Under the pieces are notes generated by a model. The model saw only the letters and a program-made list of their open reading frames with translations, was not told the origin of the DNA and made no database searches. Shown piece by piece: positions 50,493 to 59,646 of a stretch of DNA of 64,000 nt. Source of the stretch: Frankiales bacterium (lineage in GTDB: Bacteria > Actinomycetota > Actinomycetes > S36-B12 > CAIYMF01); the NCBI GenBank assembly GCA_016125335.1, contig WGLY01000006.1, positions 64,001-128,000 on the forward strand, written 5' to 3'. The position numbers and the translations under genes were made by a program. Numbering within the stretch: the first letter of the stretch is position 1; each line of letters opens with the position of its first letter.

Positions 50493-50870
50493 TCAGGCGG
50501 GGTCGGGGACGGGCCAGCGCAGGGCGGTGCCGCCGTCGCCGCGGTCCACCTCCGGCACCACAGCGCGCACGAGCGCGAGCGCGACGTCGTCGTCGTCGCC
50601 CTCGCCGGCCTCCGCCGCACCCAGGACGTCGTCGCCCACCTCGACGCTGAACGTGCGGCCGTCGTCGCGCAGCACCAGCTCGACGTCGTCGCGGCTGCCC
50701 TCGGCGGCGCGGCGGCGCACGAGGCCGGCCACCAGCTCGCCGACGGCGAGACGGACGTCGTCGATCGCGTCCTCGGCCAGGCCCGCCCGCCGCGCGGCCG
50801 CCACGGACACCAGCCGTGCGGTACGCACGTGCTCGGTGTCCGGCGGGATCGCCAGGGTGGCGGCGGGCAC
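50493..50870 (-). CDS. Anti-sigma factor-type ATP-binding protein (RsbW/SpoIIAB-like)
   Basis: This 125-residue HATPase_c protein has DAIDDVRLAVGELVAGLVRR (N-box-like region) and SVEVGDDVLG. The fold matches anti-sigma kinases, although the nucleotide pocket residues are degenerate. It is expected to bind the STAS protein encoded one base upstream or a sigma factor. The GTG at 50870 directly follows the STAS gene. No sigma gene lies in the window. Confidence 0.78.
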   Translation of the reverse strand: MPAATLAIPPDTEHVRTARLVSVAAARRAGLAEDAIDDVRLAVGELVAGLVRRRAAEGSRDDVELVLRDDGRTFSVEVGDDVLGAAEAGEGDDDDVALALVRAVVPEVDRGDGGTALRWPVPDPA

Positions 50871-50871
50871 G

Positions 50872-51213
50872 TCAGGCGCCGCTGGCCAGCGCCTCGGCCA
50901 CCGACGGGTGCAGCGGGATGAGCGCGTCGAGCCCGGTGATGCGGAAGACCTTGGCGACGCGGTCGGCGGTGACCACGACCGCGATGGAGCCCTCGGCCTC
51001 GCGCACCCGGGCCAGCGCCTTCACGAGCACCGAGAGCCCGGTCGAGTCGAGGAAGTCCACGCGGGAGAGGTCCACCACGAGGTGGTTGCGGCCCTCCACC
51101 ACGAGGCGGCCGAGCTCGGCGTCGAGGGTGGGGGCGGTGAACACGTCCACCTCGCCGATGGCGGAGACGACGACGCGGTCGCCCTCGTCGCGGGTCGTGA
51201 CATCCAGGTCCAC
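50872..51213 (-). CDS. STAS-domain anti-sigma factor antagonist (RsbV/SpoIIAA-like)
   Basis: This 113-residue single STAS domain starts at a GTG (51213), without a strong ribosome-binding site. LVVDLSRVDFLDSTGLSVLV includes the Ser that the partner kinase phosphorylates. It opposes the RsbW-like protein, with which it is co-transcribed. Together they form a partner-switch for a stress or developmental sigma factor. Confidence 0.88.
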   Translation of the reverse strand: MDLDVTTRDEGDRVVVSAIGEVDVFTAPTLDAELGRLVVEGRNHLVVDLSRVDFLDSTGLSVLVKALARVREAEGSIAVVVTADRVAKVFRITGLDALIPLHPSVAEALASGA

Positions 51214-51328
51214 GTCGGAACTCTGGCACACGCGGCCGCCCCGCGTCGCCCGTGCCGCGGACACCGGTCGCGAGCGTCCGTCGCGGGGCACCGGACGACG
51301 CCGTGCCGGGGTCATCACGCCGGGACGC

Positions 51329-51403
51329 CGGGACGCCGGCACTCGGGACGCCGGCACGCGGGACGCCGGCACGCGGGACGCCGGCACGCGGGACGCCGGG
51401 AGG
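51329..51403. repeat. Five tandem 15-base repeats in the STAS/helicase spacer
   Basis: Five units of CGGGACGCCGGCACG follow one another: 51329, 51344, 51359, 51374 and 51389. The first ends in CACT and the last is partly degenerate. Units 2-4 are identical. The array lies between the divergent STAS and helicase genes and may vary in copy number. Confidence 0.9.
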
Positions 51404-51445
51404 CGACGGGCCGCACCGACGGGGGCAGAAGGCAGGATCGGGGCC

Positions 51446-53779
51446 GTGGGCCGTGACCCCTCCCAGCTCCTCGGGCTGCTCGCCGCCGGGCGGGCGGACC
51501 GGCTGCTGCACGTCGAGCACCTCCCGGCGCGCGGCGGCACCGCGGTGGGCTGGCCGGACTGGGTCGACCCGGACCTGCGCGACACCTGGACCCGCCGCGG
51601 CATCGCGCTGCCCTGGGCCCACCAGGCCGAGGCCGCCGACCTCGCCCACCGGGGCCAGCACGTCGTGGTCTCCACCGGCACGGCGTCGGGCAAGTCGCTG
51701 GCCTACCTGATGCCGGCGCTCACCGACGTGCTCGCCGGGACGCGGGCCCCCAACGGCCGCGGTGCCACGGCGCTCTACCTCGCGCCCACCAAGGCGCTCG
51801 CCCACGACCAGTGGCGGGCGATCGAGGAGCTCGGCCTGCCCGGGCTGCGGGTGTCGGCGTACGACGGGGACACCCCGGACGAGGAGCGCGCCTGGATCCG
51901 GGCGCACGCGGCGTACGTGCTCACCAACCCGGACCTGCTGCACCGCTCGCTGCTGCCGGGTCACGAGCGGTGGGCGTCGTTCCTGCGGGCGCTGCGCTAC
52001 GTGGTCGTCGACGAGTGCCACGTGTACCGCGGGATGTTCGGCTCGCACGTGGGCAACGTGCTGCGCCGGCTGCGCCGGGTGGCCGCGCGCTACGGCTCCT
52101 CGCCGACGTTCGTGCTCGCGTCGGCGACCGCCGGCGACCCGGCCGGCTCGGCCGGGCGGCTGCTCGGGCTGCCGGTCGAGGCGGTGAGCGAGGACGCCTC
52201 GCCCCGCGGCGCCGTGTGCTTCGGGCTGTGGGAGCCGCCGCTGTCCGAGCACGGCGGCGAGAACGACGCGCCCACGCGGCGCACCGCCACGGCCGAGACC
52301 GCGTCGCTGCTCACCGACCTCGTGCTGGCCGACGTGCGCACGCTGGCCTTCGTGCGGTCGCGGCGCGGGGCCGAGGCGGTCGCGATGACGACGCGCGACA
52401 CCCTCGCGGAGATCGACTCGGCGCTGTCCGGCCGGGTGGCGGCCTACCGCGCGGGCTACCTGCCCGAGGAGCGCCGCGCCCTCGAGGCGGCGCTGCGCGA
52501 CGGCGACCTGCTCGCCGTGGCGGCCACCACGGCGCTCGAGCTCGGCGTCGACGTCACGGGCCTCGACGCCGTGCTGCTCTGCGGCTGGCCGGGCACCCGT
52601 GCCTCGCTCTGGCAGCAGGCCGGACGCGCCGGCCGCGCCGGCGGGGACGCCCTCGCCGTGCTCGTCGCCCGCGACGACCCGCTCGACACCTACCTGGTGC
52701 ACCACCCGGAGTCGGTGTTCGGCGCCGGCGTCGAGGCCACGGTGTGCGACCCCACCAACCCCTACGTGCTCGGCCCCCACCTCGCCGCGGCCGCCGCCGA
52801 GCTGCCGCTGACCGAGGACGACCTCCCCGCATTCGGACCCGGCGCGCGGGAGGTGGTCGACGCCCTCGTGGCACGCGGGCTGCTGCGCAGCCGCCCCGGC
52901 GGCTGGTACTGGACCCACCGGGAGCGGGCATCCGACCTCGCCGACCTGCGCGGCATCGGCGACGGCGTCGTGCGTGTGGTGGAGGACGTGACCGGCCGGC
53001 TGCTCGGCACGGTCGAGCCGGGTGCGGCGCACGCGACCGTGCACACCGGCGCCGTCTACGTGCACCAGGGCGAGACCTACCTCGTGGACCGGCTCGACCT
53101 CGACGACGCGGTCGCCGTCGCGCACCGGGAGGAGGTCGACTGGACGACGTCGGCGCGCGACACCACCGACATCCGCGTGGTGGGCGAGAGCCGGCGGGTG
53201 CGGTGGGGCGAGGCCGATCTCGTGCTCGGCGAGGTGGAGGTGACCCACCAGGTGGTGGCCTACCTGCGCCGGCACTACCTCACCGGCACCGTGCTCGGCG
53301 AGGAGCCGCTGGACCTGCCCCCGCGCCACCTGCGCACGCAGGCTGTGTGGTGGACCGTGTCGCCCGAGCAGCTGGCCCGCGCCGGCCTCGACGCGCCGGA
53401 CGTGCCCGGGGCGGCGCACGCGGCGGAGCACGCCTCGATCGGCCTGCTGCCGCTGGTCGCCACGTGCGACCGCTGGGACATCGGCGGCGTCTCCACCGCG
53501 CTGCACCCCGACACCGACCGGGCCACCGTCTTCGTCTACGACGGCCACCCCGGGGGCGCCGGCTTCGCCGAACGGGGATGGGCGGCGGCGCGCACCTGGC
53601 TCACGGCCACGCGCGAGGCGATCGCCGCCTGCGAGTGCCCCAGCGGCTGTCCCTCGTGCGTGCAGTCGCCCAAGTGCGGCAACGGCAACGACCCGCTCGA
53701 CAAGGACGGCGCCGTCCGCCTGCTCGACGTCCTCCTCGCCGGCGCCCCCGCCGAGCAGTCGGAGACCACCCCGGACTGA
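51446..53779 (+). CDS. DEAD/DEAH-box helicase, MrfA/Hrq1-like
   Basis: This 777-residue superfamily 2 helicase has Walker A STGTASGKSLAYLM near 72-85, DEAH-type box VVVDECHVYRG, SAT seen as LASATAGDPAGSAG, and motif VI QQAGRAGRAGG. A DUF1998-like C-terminal domain carries the cysteine cluster CECPSGCPSC...KCGN. In Bacillus MrfA this zinc site belongs to a DNA-repair helicase that handles mitomycin C damage; in mycobacteria the homologue lies beside the tad locus, as here. The GTG at 51446 is preceded by AGGATCGGGG. Confidence 0.88.
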   Translation: MGRDPSQLLGLLAAGRADRLLHVEHLPARGGTAVGWPDWVDPDLRDTWTRRGIALPWAHQAEAADLAHRGQHVVVSTGTASGKSLAYLMPALTDVLAGTRAPNGRGATALYLAPTKALAHDQWRAIEELGLPGLRVSAYDGDTPDEERAWIRAHAAYVLTNPDLLHRSLLPGHERWASFLRALRYVVVDECHVYRGMFGSHVGNVLRRLRRVAARYGSSPTFVLASATAGDPAGSAGRLLGLPVEAVSEDASPRGAVCFGLWEPPLSEHGGENDAPTRRTATAETASLLTDLVLADVRTLAFVRSRRGAEAVAMTTRDTLAEIDSALSGRVAAYRAGYLPEERRALEAALRDGDLLAVAATTALELGVDVTGLDAVLLCGWPGTRASLWQQAGRAGRAGGDALAVLVARDDPLDTYLVHHPESVFGAGVEATVCDPTNPYVLGPHLAAAAAELPLTEDDLPAFGPGAREVVDALVARGLLRSRPGGWYWTHRERASDLADLRGIGDGVVRVVEDVTGRLLGTVEPGAAHATVHTGAVYVHQGETYLVDRLDLDDAVAVAHREEVDWTTSARDTTDIRVVGESRRVRWGEADLVLGEVEVTHQVVAYLRRHYLTGTVLGEEPLDLPPRHLRTQAVWWTVSPEQLARAGLDAPDVPGAAHAAEHASIGLLPLVATCDRWDIGGVSTALHPDTDRATVFVYDGHPGGAGFAERGWAAARTWLTATREAIAACECPSGCPSCVQSPKCGNGNDPLDKDGAVRLLDVLLAGAPAEQSETTPD

Positions 53780-53802
53780 GCCGACGGCCGGCACGGCCGG
53801 GC

Positions 53803-54216
53803 TCAGCGCATGCCGGCTCGGGCGGACTGGGTGGGCTCGGGGAGGCCGCCGAGGACGGCGGCCAGCCAGCGCGAGACCGTCGAGCGCGGCCGAGCCGAGA
53901 CGCTGACCCGCAGGTCGCCGTCGGACACCTCGCAGGCGCGCAGCGCACCGCCGTTGGCCCGGGCCACCCAGGACGCGGCGCTGCACGCGGATTGCGGCGA
54001 GGTCAGCGCCACGGGGGCGCCGGCGAGCGCGGCGAGGTCGGCGGCCGCCGCGGCCCGCTGACGCGCCGCGAGCAGGTCCGTGACGGCCGCCGCGGCGAGC
54101 AGCAGCACCACCAGCACCACGGCGAGCAGCAGCGCCATCACCACCGCCGCGCCCTCGTCCCGGCGCGCGCCGCGGCCCTGCCACGGCCCGCGCGGGCGGG
54201 GCCGGCGCGCGCTCAC
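53803..54216 (-). CDS. TadE-like small membrane protein (Rv3654c type)
   Basis: This 137-residue protein has a basic head followed by GAAVVMALLLAVVLVVLLLAAA, a pseudopilin-like start. The Glu at position 5 after the presumed cleavage Gly is replaced by Met. A soluble domain follows, with two cysteines in SPQSACSAAS and ALRACEVSDGD. The GTG at 54216 overlaps the tadE stop. It is the last gene of the tad operon, convergent with the helicase gene. Confidence 0.78.
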   Translation of the reverse strand: MSARRPRPRGPWQGRGARRDEGAAVVMALLLAVVLVVLLLAAAAVTDLLAARQRAAAAADLAALAGAPVALTSPQSACSAASWVARANGGALRACEVSDGDLRVSVSARPRSTVSRWLAAVLGGLPEPTQSARAGMR

Positions 54217-54641
54217 GACGGCTCCCGGAGGCTGACCGCGCCGGCCTGCAGGACCACCGGGCCCCACCGCGCGAGCAGGCCGGGCAGGGCCACCGGGCGG
54301 CGCACGTCGACCACGAGGTGGTCGCCCTCGGGCCGCAGGTCGACGACGGCGTCGGGCACGAGCCGCCGCGCCTCGGCGGCCACCGCCGAGGACGGCTCGC
54401 CGCGTGCCGCGACCCGGGCGCCCGCGCGGGCCGCCTCCCCGACCGCCAGCTGCGCGCCGAGCAGACCGAGCAGCCAGGCCAGCACCAGCGCGACGGCGAC
54501 GAGCGCCACGGTCGCGACCGCCGCCTCGACCACCACCGCCCCGGCGTCCCGGGCCGGGTCGGCACACCGGCCGCACGGCTCCCGCGAGGGGCGGAGGCCC
54601 GGGTGGTGCGCACCACCCGGACCCCCGCGGCGTCGCTGCAT
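54213..54641 (-). CDS. TadE family minor pseudopilin
   Basis: This 142-residue protein has a long basic N-terminus ending DAGAVVVEAAVATVALVAVAL. Gly is followed at position +5 by Glu, the processing pattern of type IV pseudopilins. The remaining extracellular domain is short. Its ATG shares one base with the DUF4244 stop (TGATG). It is probably a minor subunit of the Flp pilus. Confidence 0.82.
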   Translation of the reverse strand: MQRRRGGPGGAHHPGLRPSREPCGRCADPARDAGAVVVEAAVATVALVAVALVLAWLLGLLGAQLAVGEAARAGARVAARGEPSSAVAAEARRLVPDAVVDLRPEGDHLVVDVRRPVALPGLLARWGPVVLQAGAVSLREPS

Positions 54642-54874
54642 CAGCCGAGCCCGAAGAAGGAGAGCGCGGCGCGGATGATCCACTCGAAGATGGACTTGAT
54701 GATGGTGAGGAACCAGTCGCTCGTGAGCAGCTTGATGAGGATGCCGCCGAGGCCGGCCGCCGCGACGGTGACGACGGCGTACTCGGCGGTGGCGGCCCCG
54801 GTGTCGCCCGCCCCCGGGGCGCCGAAGCGCCGGGGGGTGCGGGTGATGGCACGGGCGATGACTCGACGGGTCAT
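54641..54874 (-). CDS. DUF4244-type Flp major pilin
   Basis: This 77-residue protein is a good Flp pilin: after a basic leader the sequence GAATAEYAVVTVAAAGLGG gives Gly, then Glu at +5 and Tyr at +6. A hydrophobic helix and a tail ending SFFGLG follow. GAGGAGGGG precedes the ATG. A prepilin peptidase is needed for processing, but none is visible in the window. Confidence 0.85.
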   Translation of the reverse strand: MTRRVIARAITRTPRRFGAPGAGDTGAATAEYAVVTVAAAGLGGILIKLLTSDWFLTIIKSIFEWIIRAALSFFGLG

Positions 54875-55007
54875 GCAGACCCCTCCTCGCGGTTGACGCC
54901 GGCGACCCTCGCCGGCGCCGGGAACCCTGCGGCGCCGGCGGCCCGGCGGGCCGGGGCCGGCCGACGGCCCTGGGGACGAACGACGGCGGCGACGCGCCTG
55001 GGGACGG

Positions 55008-55718
55008 TCACAGCAGCCCCGCCGTCCACGACGCGACGAGCGGGACGACGCCGAGCAGCACGAACGCCGGGAGGAACGCCAGCCCCAGCGGGGCGGTGAG
55101 CCGGACCGACACCGTGCGGATGCGGGCCTCGGCCCGCGCCCGGTGCTCGGCCCGGGCCCGCTCGGCGACCCGGGGCAGCAGGTCGGACAGCGGCGCGCCC
55201 GTGGACGCCGAGCGCGCGACGGCGCGGGCGAGCCCGGCAAGCGGGCCGTGCCGCTCCACCGAGCGCCAGGCCTGCGCCGGGTCGGCCCCGAGCGCGACGG
55301 CCGACAGCACGGGCCCGAGCGCCGTCGCCGCCGGGCCGCCGACGGCCGCGGCGGCGGCGCGCACCGAGGCCTCGAGCGTGGCGCCGGAGGCGAGGCACGC
55401 GGCGACGAGGTCGACCACCAGCGGGGCGGACCGGGCGAGCTGCTCGCGCTCGCGCCGGGCCCCGGACCGCTCGAGCCGCGCGAGGGCCACGCGCAGCCCC
55501 GCGGCGGCGACCGCCCCCACCAGCACCCCGCCCGCACCGCCGAGCACCAGGGCCACGGCCACGCCGGCCGCGACCGCGGCGAGCGTGCGGCCGGGCACCG
55601 CGCCGGCGAGCCCGGCGGCCGGTGCGCGCGGGCCGACGGACCGGGCGCGGCGGGTGCCGCTGCCGGGCAGCGCGAGCAGGACGGCGGCGGCCGCGGCGAC
55701 CGCGAGCAGCGCGCTCAC
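55008..55718 (-). CDS. tadC: Tad pilus membrane assembly protein TadC
   Basis: This 236-residue type II secretion F-domain protein has hydrophobic spans at both ends. A central helical domain has PLVVDLVAACLASGATLEAS and GPLAGLARAVARSASTGAPL. The GTG at 55718 overlaps the tadB stop (GTGA). A 133-base spacer with no gene follows before the pilin. It anchors the inner-membrane platform with TadB. Confidence 0.87.
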   Translation of the reverse strand: MSALLAVAAAAAVLLALPGSGTRRARSVGPRAPAAGLAGAVPGRTLAAVAAGVAVALVLGGAGGVLVGAVAAAGLRVALARLERSGARREREQLARSAPLVVDLVAACLASGATLEASVRAAAAAVGGPAATALGPVLSAVALGADPAQAWRSVERHGPLAGLARAVARSASTGAPLSDLLPRVAERARAEHRARAEARIRTVSVRLTAPLGLAFLPAFVLLGVVPLVASWTAGLL

Positions 55719-56413
55719 AGCGCCTGCTCCAGCGCGCGGGTGATCCGCCAGGCCCACACCGCGCCCAGCACCTGGAGCAGCGCGCCGGCGGCGAGCACCG
55801 CGCGGCCGGCCGGGGTGCCCAGCAGCCAGCGGAGGGGGTCCGCCCCGAGCATCGAGCCGAGTGCGAGCCCGAGCACCGGCAGGCCCGCGAGCACGACGGC
55901 GGTCGCCCTCGGCTCGGCCAGGCCCGCGGCGAGCTCGTCGCGCACCCGGCGGCTCTCACGCGCGGCGTCGGCCAGCGTGGTCAGCGACGAGGCGAGCCCG
56001 GCGCCGCTGCCCTCGGCGACCTCCCAGCACGCGGCGACGCCGGCCAGCAGCGGGTCGCGGCACCCGTCGCGGCGCAGCGCGTCGACGACGTCGGCACCGG
56101 ACCGTGCCGCGGCGGCCGCGTGCGGGACGACGACCGTCGCGTGCGGCGCGGCCAGGAGAGCCGCGGCAGCACCGCGGCCGGCGCGCAGCTCGGCCGCCAC
56201 GGCCTCCAGCCACTCCAGGGCGAGCCCCTCCGTCCGTCGCCGCGCAGCGGCGGGCCGCGCGGCCAGGCCCGCGGGCAACCGCGCGAGCAGCCCGGCGGGC
56301 CGACGGCGCGGACCGGCGCCCGGCGACGGGGCGCTGGGACGGCCTCGAAGCCGCGGCGGCAGGGCCGCGAGCAGCGCGCCGGCGGCGAGCAGGCCGAGCC
56401 ACACCGGGCTCAC
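55715..56413 (-). CDS. tadB: Tad pilus membrane assembly protein TadB
   Basis: This 232-residue F-domain protein has a first hydrophobic span, VSPVWLGLLAAGALLAALP. A cytosolic domain contains LEWLEAVAAELRAGRGAAAA and GAGLASSLTTLADAARESRR, and C-terminal spans follow. The GTG at 56413 overlaps the tadA stop. It functions with TadC as the membrane platform of the Tad system. Confidence 0.86.
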   Translation of the reverse strand: MSPVWLGLLAAGALLAALPPRLRGRPSAPSPGAGPRRRPAGLLARLPAGLAARPAAARRRTEGLALEWLEAVAAELRAGRGAAAALLAAPHATVVVPHAAAAARSGADVVDALRRDGCRDPLLAGVAACWEVAEGSGAGLASSLTTLADAARESRRVRDELAAGLAEPRATAVVLAGLPVLGLALGSMLGADPLRWLLGTPAGRAVLAAGALLQVLGAVWAWRITRALEQAL

Positions 56414-57633
56414 GACGCGTCCGCGGCGCCGGCGCCCGCCGCACCCCCGACGCGAGGGTCCGGCGCGGCGGTGGGGGCCCAGCGGCCGAGCCGCTCGACC
56501 AGGGCGTCGAAGGCCGGCCCGCGCACGACCGGGCCGTCGCGCCGGGGCCAGCCGAGCGCGTCGACCAGCACCGTCCACCCGTCGGCGTCACGACGGGCCA
56601 GCGACAGCGAGCGCCACCGTCGCAGCCCGTCGCGGTCGCGGACGAGGTGGACCACGACGTCGAGGCCGGCGGCGACCTGCGCGTGCACGGCAGCACGGTC
56701 GAGCCCCGCGGCCAGGGCCAGCGACTCGAGCCGGGCCGGCACGTCGGCCGCGCGGTTGGCGTGCACCGTGGCGCAGCCGCCCTCGTGGCCGGTGTTGAGC
56801 GCCGCGAGCAGGTCGACGATCTCGGCGCCGCGCACCTCCCCCACCACGATCCGGTCCGGGCGCATCCGCAGCGACTGGCGCACCAGGTCGCGCATGGTCA
56901 CCGCGCCGGCGCCCTCGAGGTTGGCCGGCCGCGCCTCGAGCGCCACCACGTGCGGGTGCTCCGGCGCGAGCTCCGCGGAGTCCTCCACCAGCACGATGCG
57001 CTCGGCCGGGTCGCACAGGCCCACCAGGGTGGCCAGCCACGTCGTCTTCCCGGTGCCGGTGCCCCCGGTGATGAGCACGGCCAGACGCGCGTCGACCACG
57101 GCCCGCACCCAGGGCACCACCTCGGCCGGCAGCGACCCGGCGCGGACCAGGTCGTCGAGGGTGAACGCGCGGCGCCGCGGCACGCGCAGCGACAGCGTGG
57201 TGCCCGTGCGGGCGACCGGGGCCAGCACGGCGTGCAGCCGGGTGCCGTCCGGCAGGCGCGCGTCGACGTAGGGGGCGCTGTCGTCGAGGCGGCGGCCGGC
57301 GAGCGAGGCGAGCCTCTGCGCGAGGCGGCGCACGGCCGCCTCGTCGGGGAAGCGGACCTCCACCCGCTCGACCCCGGCACCGCGGTCGACCCAGACGTCG
57401 CCGGGGCCGGTGACCAGGACGTCGGTGACGGCGAGGTCGCGCAGCAGCGGCGTGAGCGGGCCCGTGCCGGTGAGCTCGCCGTGCAGCCGCTCCGCCTCGG
57501 CGAGGAGCACCCCGGCGCCGAGCAGGACGCCGTCCTCGCGCAGGGCGCGGGCCACGTCGGCCGTGGTGGGCGGTGCCCCGCCGGCGACCAGCCGGGACCG
57601 CACCCGGTCCACCACGCCGGGGTCGAGGGTCAT
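56410..57633 (-). CDS. tadA: Tad pilus assembly ATPase TadA (CpaF-like)
   Basis: This 407-residue secretion ATPase has Walker A GGTGTGKTTWLATL near 190, Asp box LVEDSAEL, Walker B RMRPDRIVVGEVRG, and a His-containing ATVHANRAADVPARLE. An N-terminal VTDVLVTGPGDVWVDRG stretch is typical of CpaF. It powers pilus assembly. The ATG at 57633 overlaps the ssd stop (ATGA). Confidence 0.93.
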   Translation of the reverse strand: MTLDPGVVDRVRSRLVAGGAPPTTADVARALREDGVLLGAGVLLAEAERLHGELTGTGPLTPLLRDLAVTDVLVTGPGDVWVDRGAGVERVEVRFPDEAAVRRLAQRLASLAGRRLDDSAPYVDARLPDGTRLHAVLAPVARTGTTLSLRVPRRRAFTLDDLVRAGSLPAEVVPWVRAVVDARLAVLITGGTGTGKTTWLATLVGLCDPAERIVLVEDSAELAPEHPHVVALEARPANLEGAGAVTMRDLVRQSLRMRPDRIVVGEVRGAEIVDLLAALNTGHEGGCATVHANRAADVPARLESLALAAGLDRAAVHAQVAAGLDVVVHLVRDRDGLRRWRSLSLARRDADGWTVLVDALGWPRRDGPVVRGPAFDALVERLGRWAPTAAPDPRVGGAAGAGAADAS

Positions 57634-58697
57634 CGCGGCACCGGCGGCGGCACCAGCCCGGCGGGGGCGAGGGTGGTCGCCACGAGCTCGTCGCACGTGC
57701 GGGCCAGGCGGCTGCGGCGCGACACCGCGTCGCCCCGGTCGACCGCGGCGGCCAGCCGCGAGTCGTGCCCGATCTCGGCGACGACGTCGAGCCCGAGCCA
57801 CAGCGCGAGCTCGTCGGGGTCGAGGCTGCTGTGCGGCAGGTGCCGGGCCACGAGCCCGGTGCGCGCCCGCGCGGCGAGCCAGGCGGCGGGTCGCATGCTC
57901 GCCGACGCGCCGCGGACGTCGAGCGGGACGACGAGCAGCACCTCGTCGCACCGCGACACCAGGGTGGAGAGCAGGTCCGGGTGCCCCCGCGGCAGGTCGA
58001 CCACCACCGCGTCGAACGCCGACGCGGCGCTGTCGAGCACGGCCGGCACGGCGGCCACGGGCAGGGGCTCGGCACCACGGCCGAGGGCGAGGACGGCGAC
58101 ACCGTGCGCCTGCGGCAGCGCGGCGCGCAGGGCGTCGGCCGGCACCAGGCCGCGCACGCCGTGCAGCTGCTCCCACCGGGCGCCGTCGGCGTCCTCGCAG
58201 CCCAGCACGAGGTCGATGCCGCCCGACCACGGGTCGCCGTCGACGAGCAGCGCGGCCTGGCCCGCGCGCGCGGCGGCCAGCGCCAGACCGGCGGCGAGCA
58301 CGCTGGCCCCGGAGCCGCCGGCGCCGCCCACGACGCCGAGCACCGACCCGGGCCGCTGCGGCGCGTCGGCCGCGGCCACCAGCTCCACCAGGCGCGACTC
58401 CTGCTCCGGCAGCTCGAGCACGTGCTCGGCCCCCACGTCGACCGCGAGCCGCCAGGTGTCGGCCGCGGCCTCCCCGCGCACCACGGCGAGCACGCCGGGA
58501 CGCCTCCGCAGCCCCGCGGCCGCGGCCTCCGCGAGCAGCTCGGCGCCGACCAGCACGAGGGGCGCCGAGGTCCACCCGCGGCGGGCCTCGGCCGCACCGG
58601 GGACGGCGTCGACGTCGCGACCCGCCGCGGCCGCCACCCTCCGCACGTCGTCGAGCAGGTCGGGGTCTCGGGTCAGCAGCAGCGGCCGGGGGCTCAT
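57630..58697 (-). CDS. CpaE/Ssd-like MinD-family ATPase of the tad operon
   Basis: This 355-residue protein is close to Rv3660c (Ssd) and TadZ/CpaE. It has an atypical receiver-like N-terminal domain and then a MinD fold with VVGGAGGSGASVLAAGLALA. The P-loop lacks the usual lysines (GGAGGSGAS), common in this subgroup. LLVDGDPWSGGIDLVLG is the Walker A' partner region. It probably places the Tad complex or affects division. It is the first gene of the tad operon. Its upstream spacer repeats GGGGACG several times. Confidence 0.86.
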   Translation of the reverse strand: MSPRPLLLTRDPDLLDDVRRVAAAAGRDVDAVPGAAEARRGWTSAPLVLVGAELLAEAAAAGLRRRPGVLAVVRGEAAADTWRLAVDVGAEHVLELPEQESRLVELVAAADAPQRPGSVLGVVGGAGGSGASVLAAGLALAAARAGQAALLVDGDPWSGGIDLVLGCEDADGARWEQLHGVRGLVPADALRAALPQAHGVAVLALGRGAEPLPVAAVPAVLDSAASAFDAVVVDLPRGHPDLLSTLVSRCDEVLLVVPLDVRGASASMRPAAWLAARARTGLVARHLPHSSLDPDELALWLGLDVVAEIGHDSRLAAAVDRGDAVSRRSRLARTCDELVATTLAPAGLVPPPVPR

Positions 58698-58921
58698 GCG
58701 GGCGAGGCTGGGCGGTGGCGCGACCGGTGTGAGCGGCGTCTCCCCCGCTCTGGGGACGACGCGCGGGGACGCACCGCATTGGGGACGACGGGGCACTCCG
58801 CGTCGGCGGCGGCGTCCGCCATGCGACGCCCCGCAGATGCGGCCGGCCCGGGGCGGTTTCGCCCTCCCCTGCACGGGAAGCGCGACTGCCCCGAAAGAAC
58901 CGCACACCCAGGGAGGTACGC

Positions 58922-59584
58922 ATGGCGGACCGCACTCAGACCGCACCCGAGACCTACCGCGGGCACACGCACCAGACCGTGTGGAACGAGCGTCTGGTGG
59001 CAGGTGGGGCGGGCACGGAGGCGCTGGCGGGACTCGCCGCCGTGGTGCTCACCATCCTCGCCCTCACCGACATCCTGTCCCAGACGATGACGGCGATCGC
59101 CGCGATCGTCCTGGGCGGAGGTCTGCTCGTCGAGGCGAGCGCCGTCGCCGCCCGATGGCGCTCTCTGCACCAGATGACCGGTGGCGGACGGGACGAGGCG
59201 ATGCTCGGCGGCGGCATGAGCGCCGAGATGATCGCCGGGGCCGGCGGTGTCGCGCTCGGCGTCCTCGCCCTCATCGGCATCGTGCCGGACACGCTGCTCG
59301 CAGTGGCGTCCATCGCGCTCGGAGCCGCGCTCGTCCTCGGCTCCGGCACCCAGCAGTCGCTCTCGCCGATGGGCTGGGACTCCTCGCCCGTCCCGCAGCA
59401 GGTGGCCCAGGCCGGTGCCGGCGGCGAGCTGCTGGTCGGACTGGCCGGCGTGACGCTCGGTGTCCTGGCGCTCGTGCTGGCGATGCCGATGCTCACCACG
59501 ATCGGCCTGCTCACGGTCGGCGCCGGGATGTTCCTCGGCGGCAGCACGCTGTTCGCCCGGATCGGCACGGCGATGAACCGGTGA
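58922..59584 (+). CDS. Membrane protein made of three ~50-residue repeats
   Basis: This 220-residue protein has GGGAGGTACGC before the ATG. Three copies of a two-helix unit are seen: GGAGTEALAGLAAVVLTILA (about 29), GGGMSAEMIAGAGGVALGVL (about 97) and GAGGELLVGLAGVTLGVLA (about 164). Each continues with a second hydrophobic helix and a LGxG(x)xLxxGS-like end. That gives six membrane segments. The function is unknown. It is divergent from the tad operon and closed by a terminator. Confidence 0.8.
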   Translation: MADRTQTAPETYRGHTHQTVWNERLVAGGAGTEALAGLAAVVLTILALTDILSQTMTAIAAIVLGGGLLVEASAVAARWRSLHQMTGGGRDEAMLGGGMSAEMIAGAGGVALGVLALIGIVPDTLLAVASIALGAALVLGSGTQQSLSPMGWDSSPVPQQVAQAGAGGELLVGLAGVTLGVLALVLAMPMLTTIGLLTVGAGMFLGGSTLFARIGTAMNR

Positions 59585-59646
59585 CACGCACGCCTGCGAG
59601 GCACGACGCCCCCTTCCCGGGCGCCGTCCCCGGGTGAGCGACCGAG

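Noticed and set aside
51329-51403. CRISPR array
   Set aside because: Units are 15 bases and directly adjacent, with no spacers and no cas genes.
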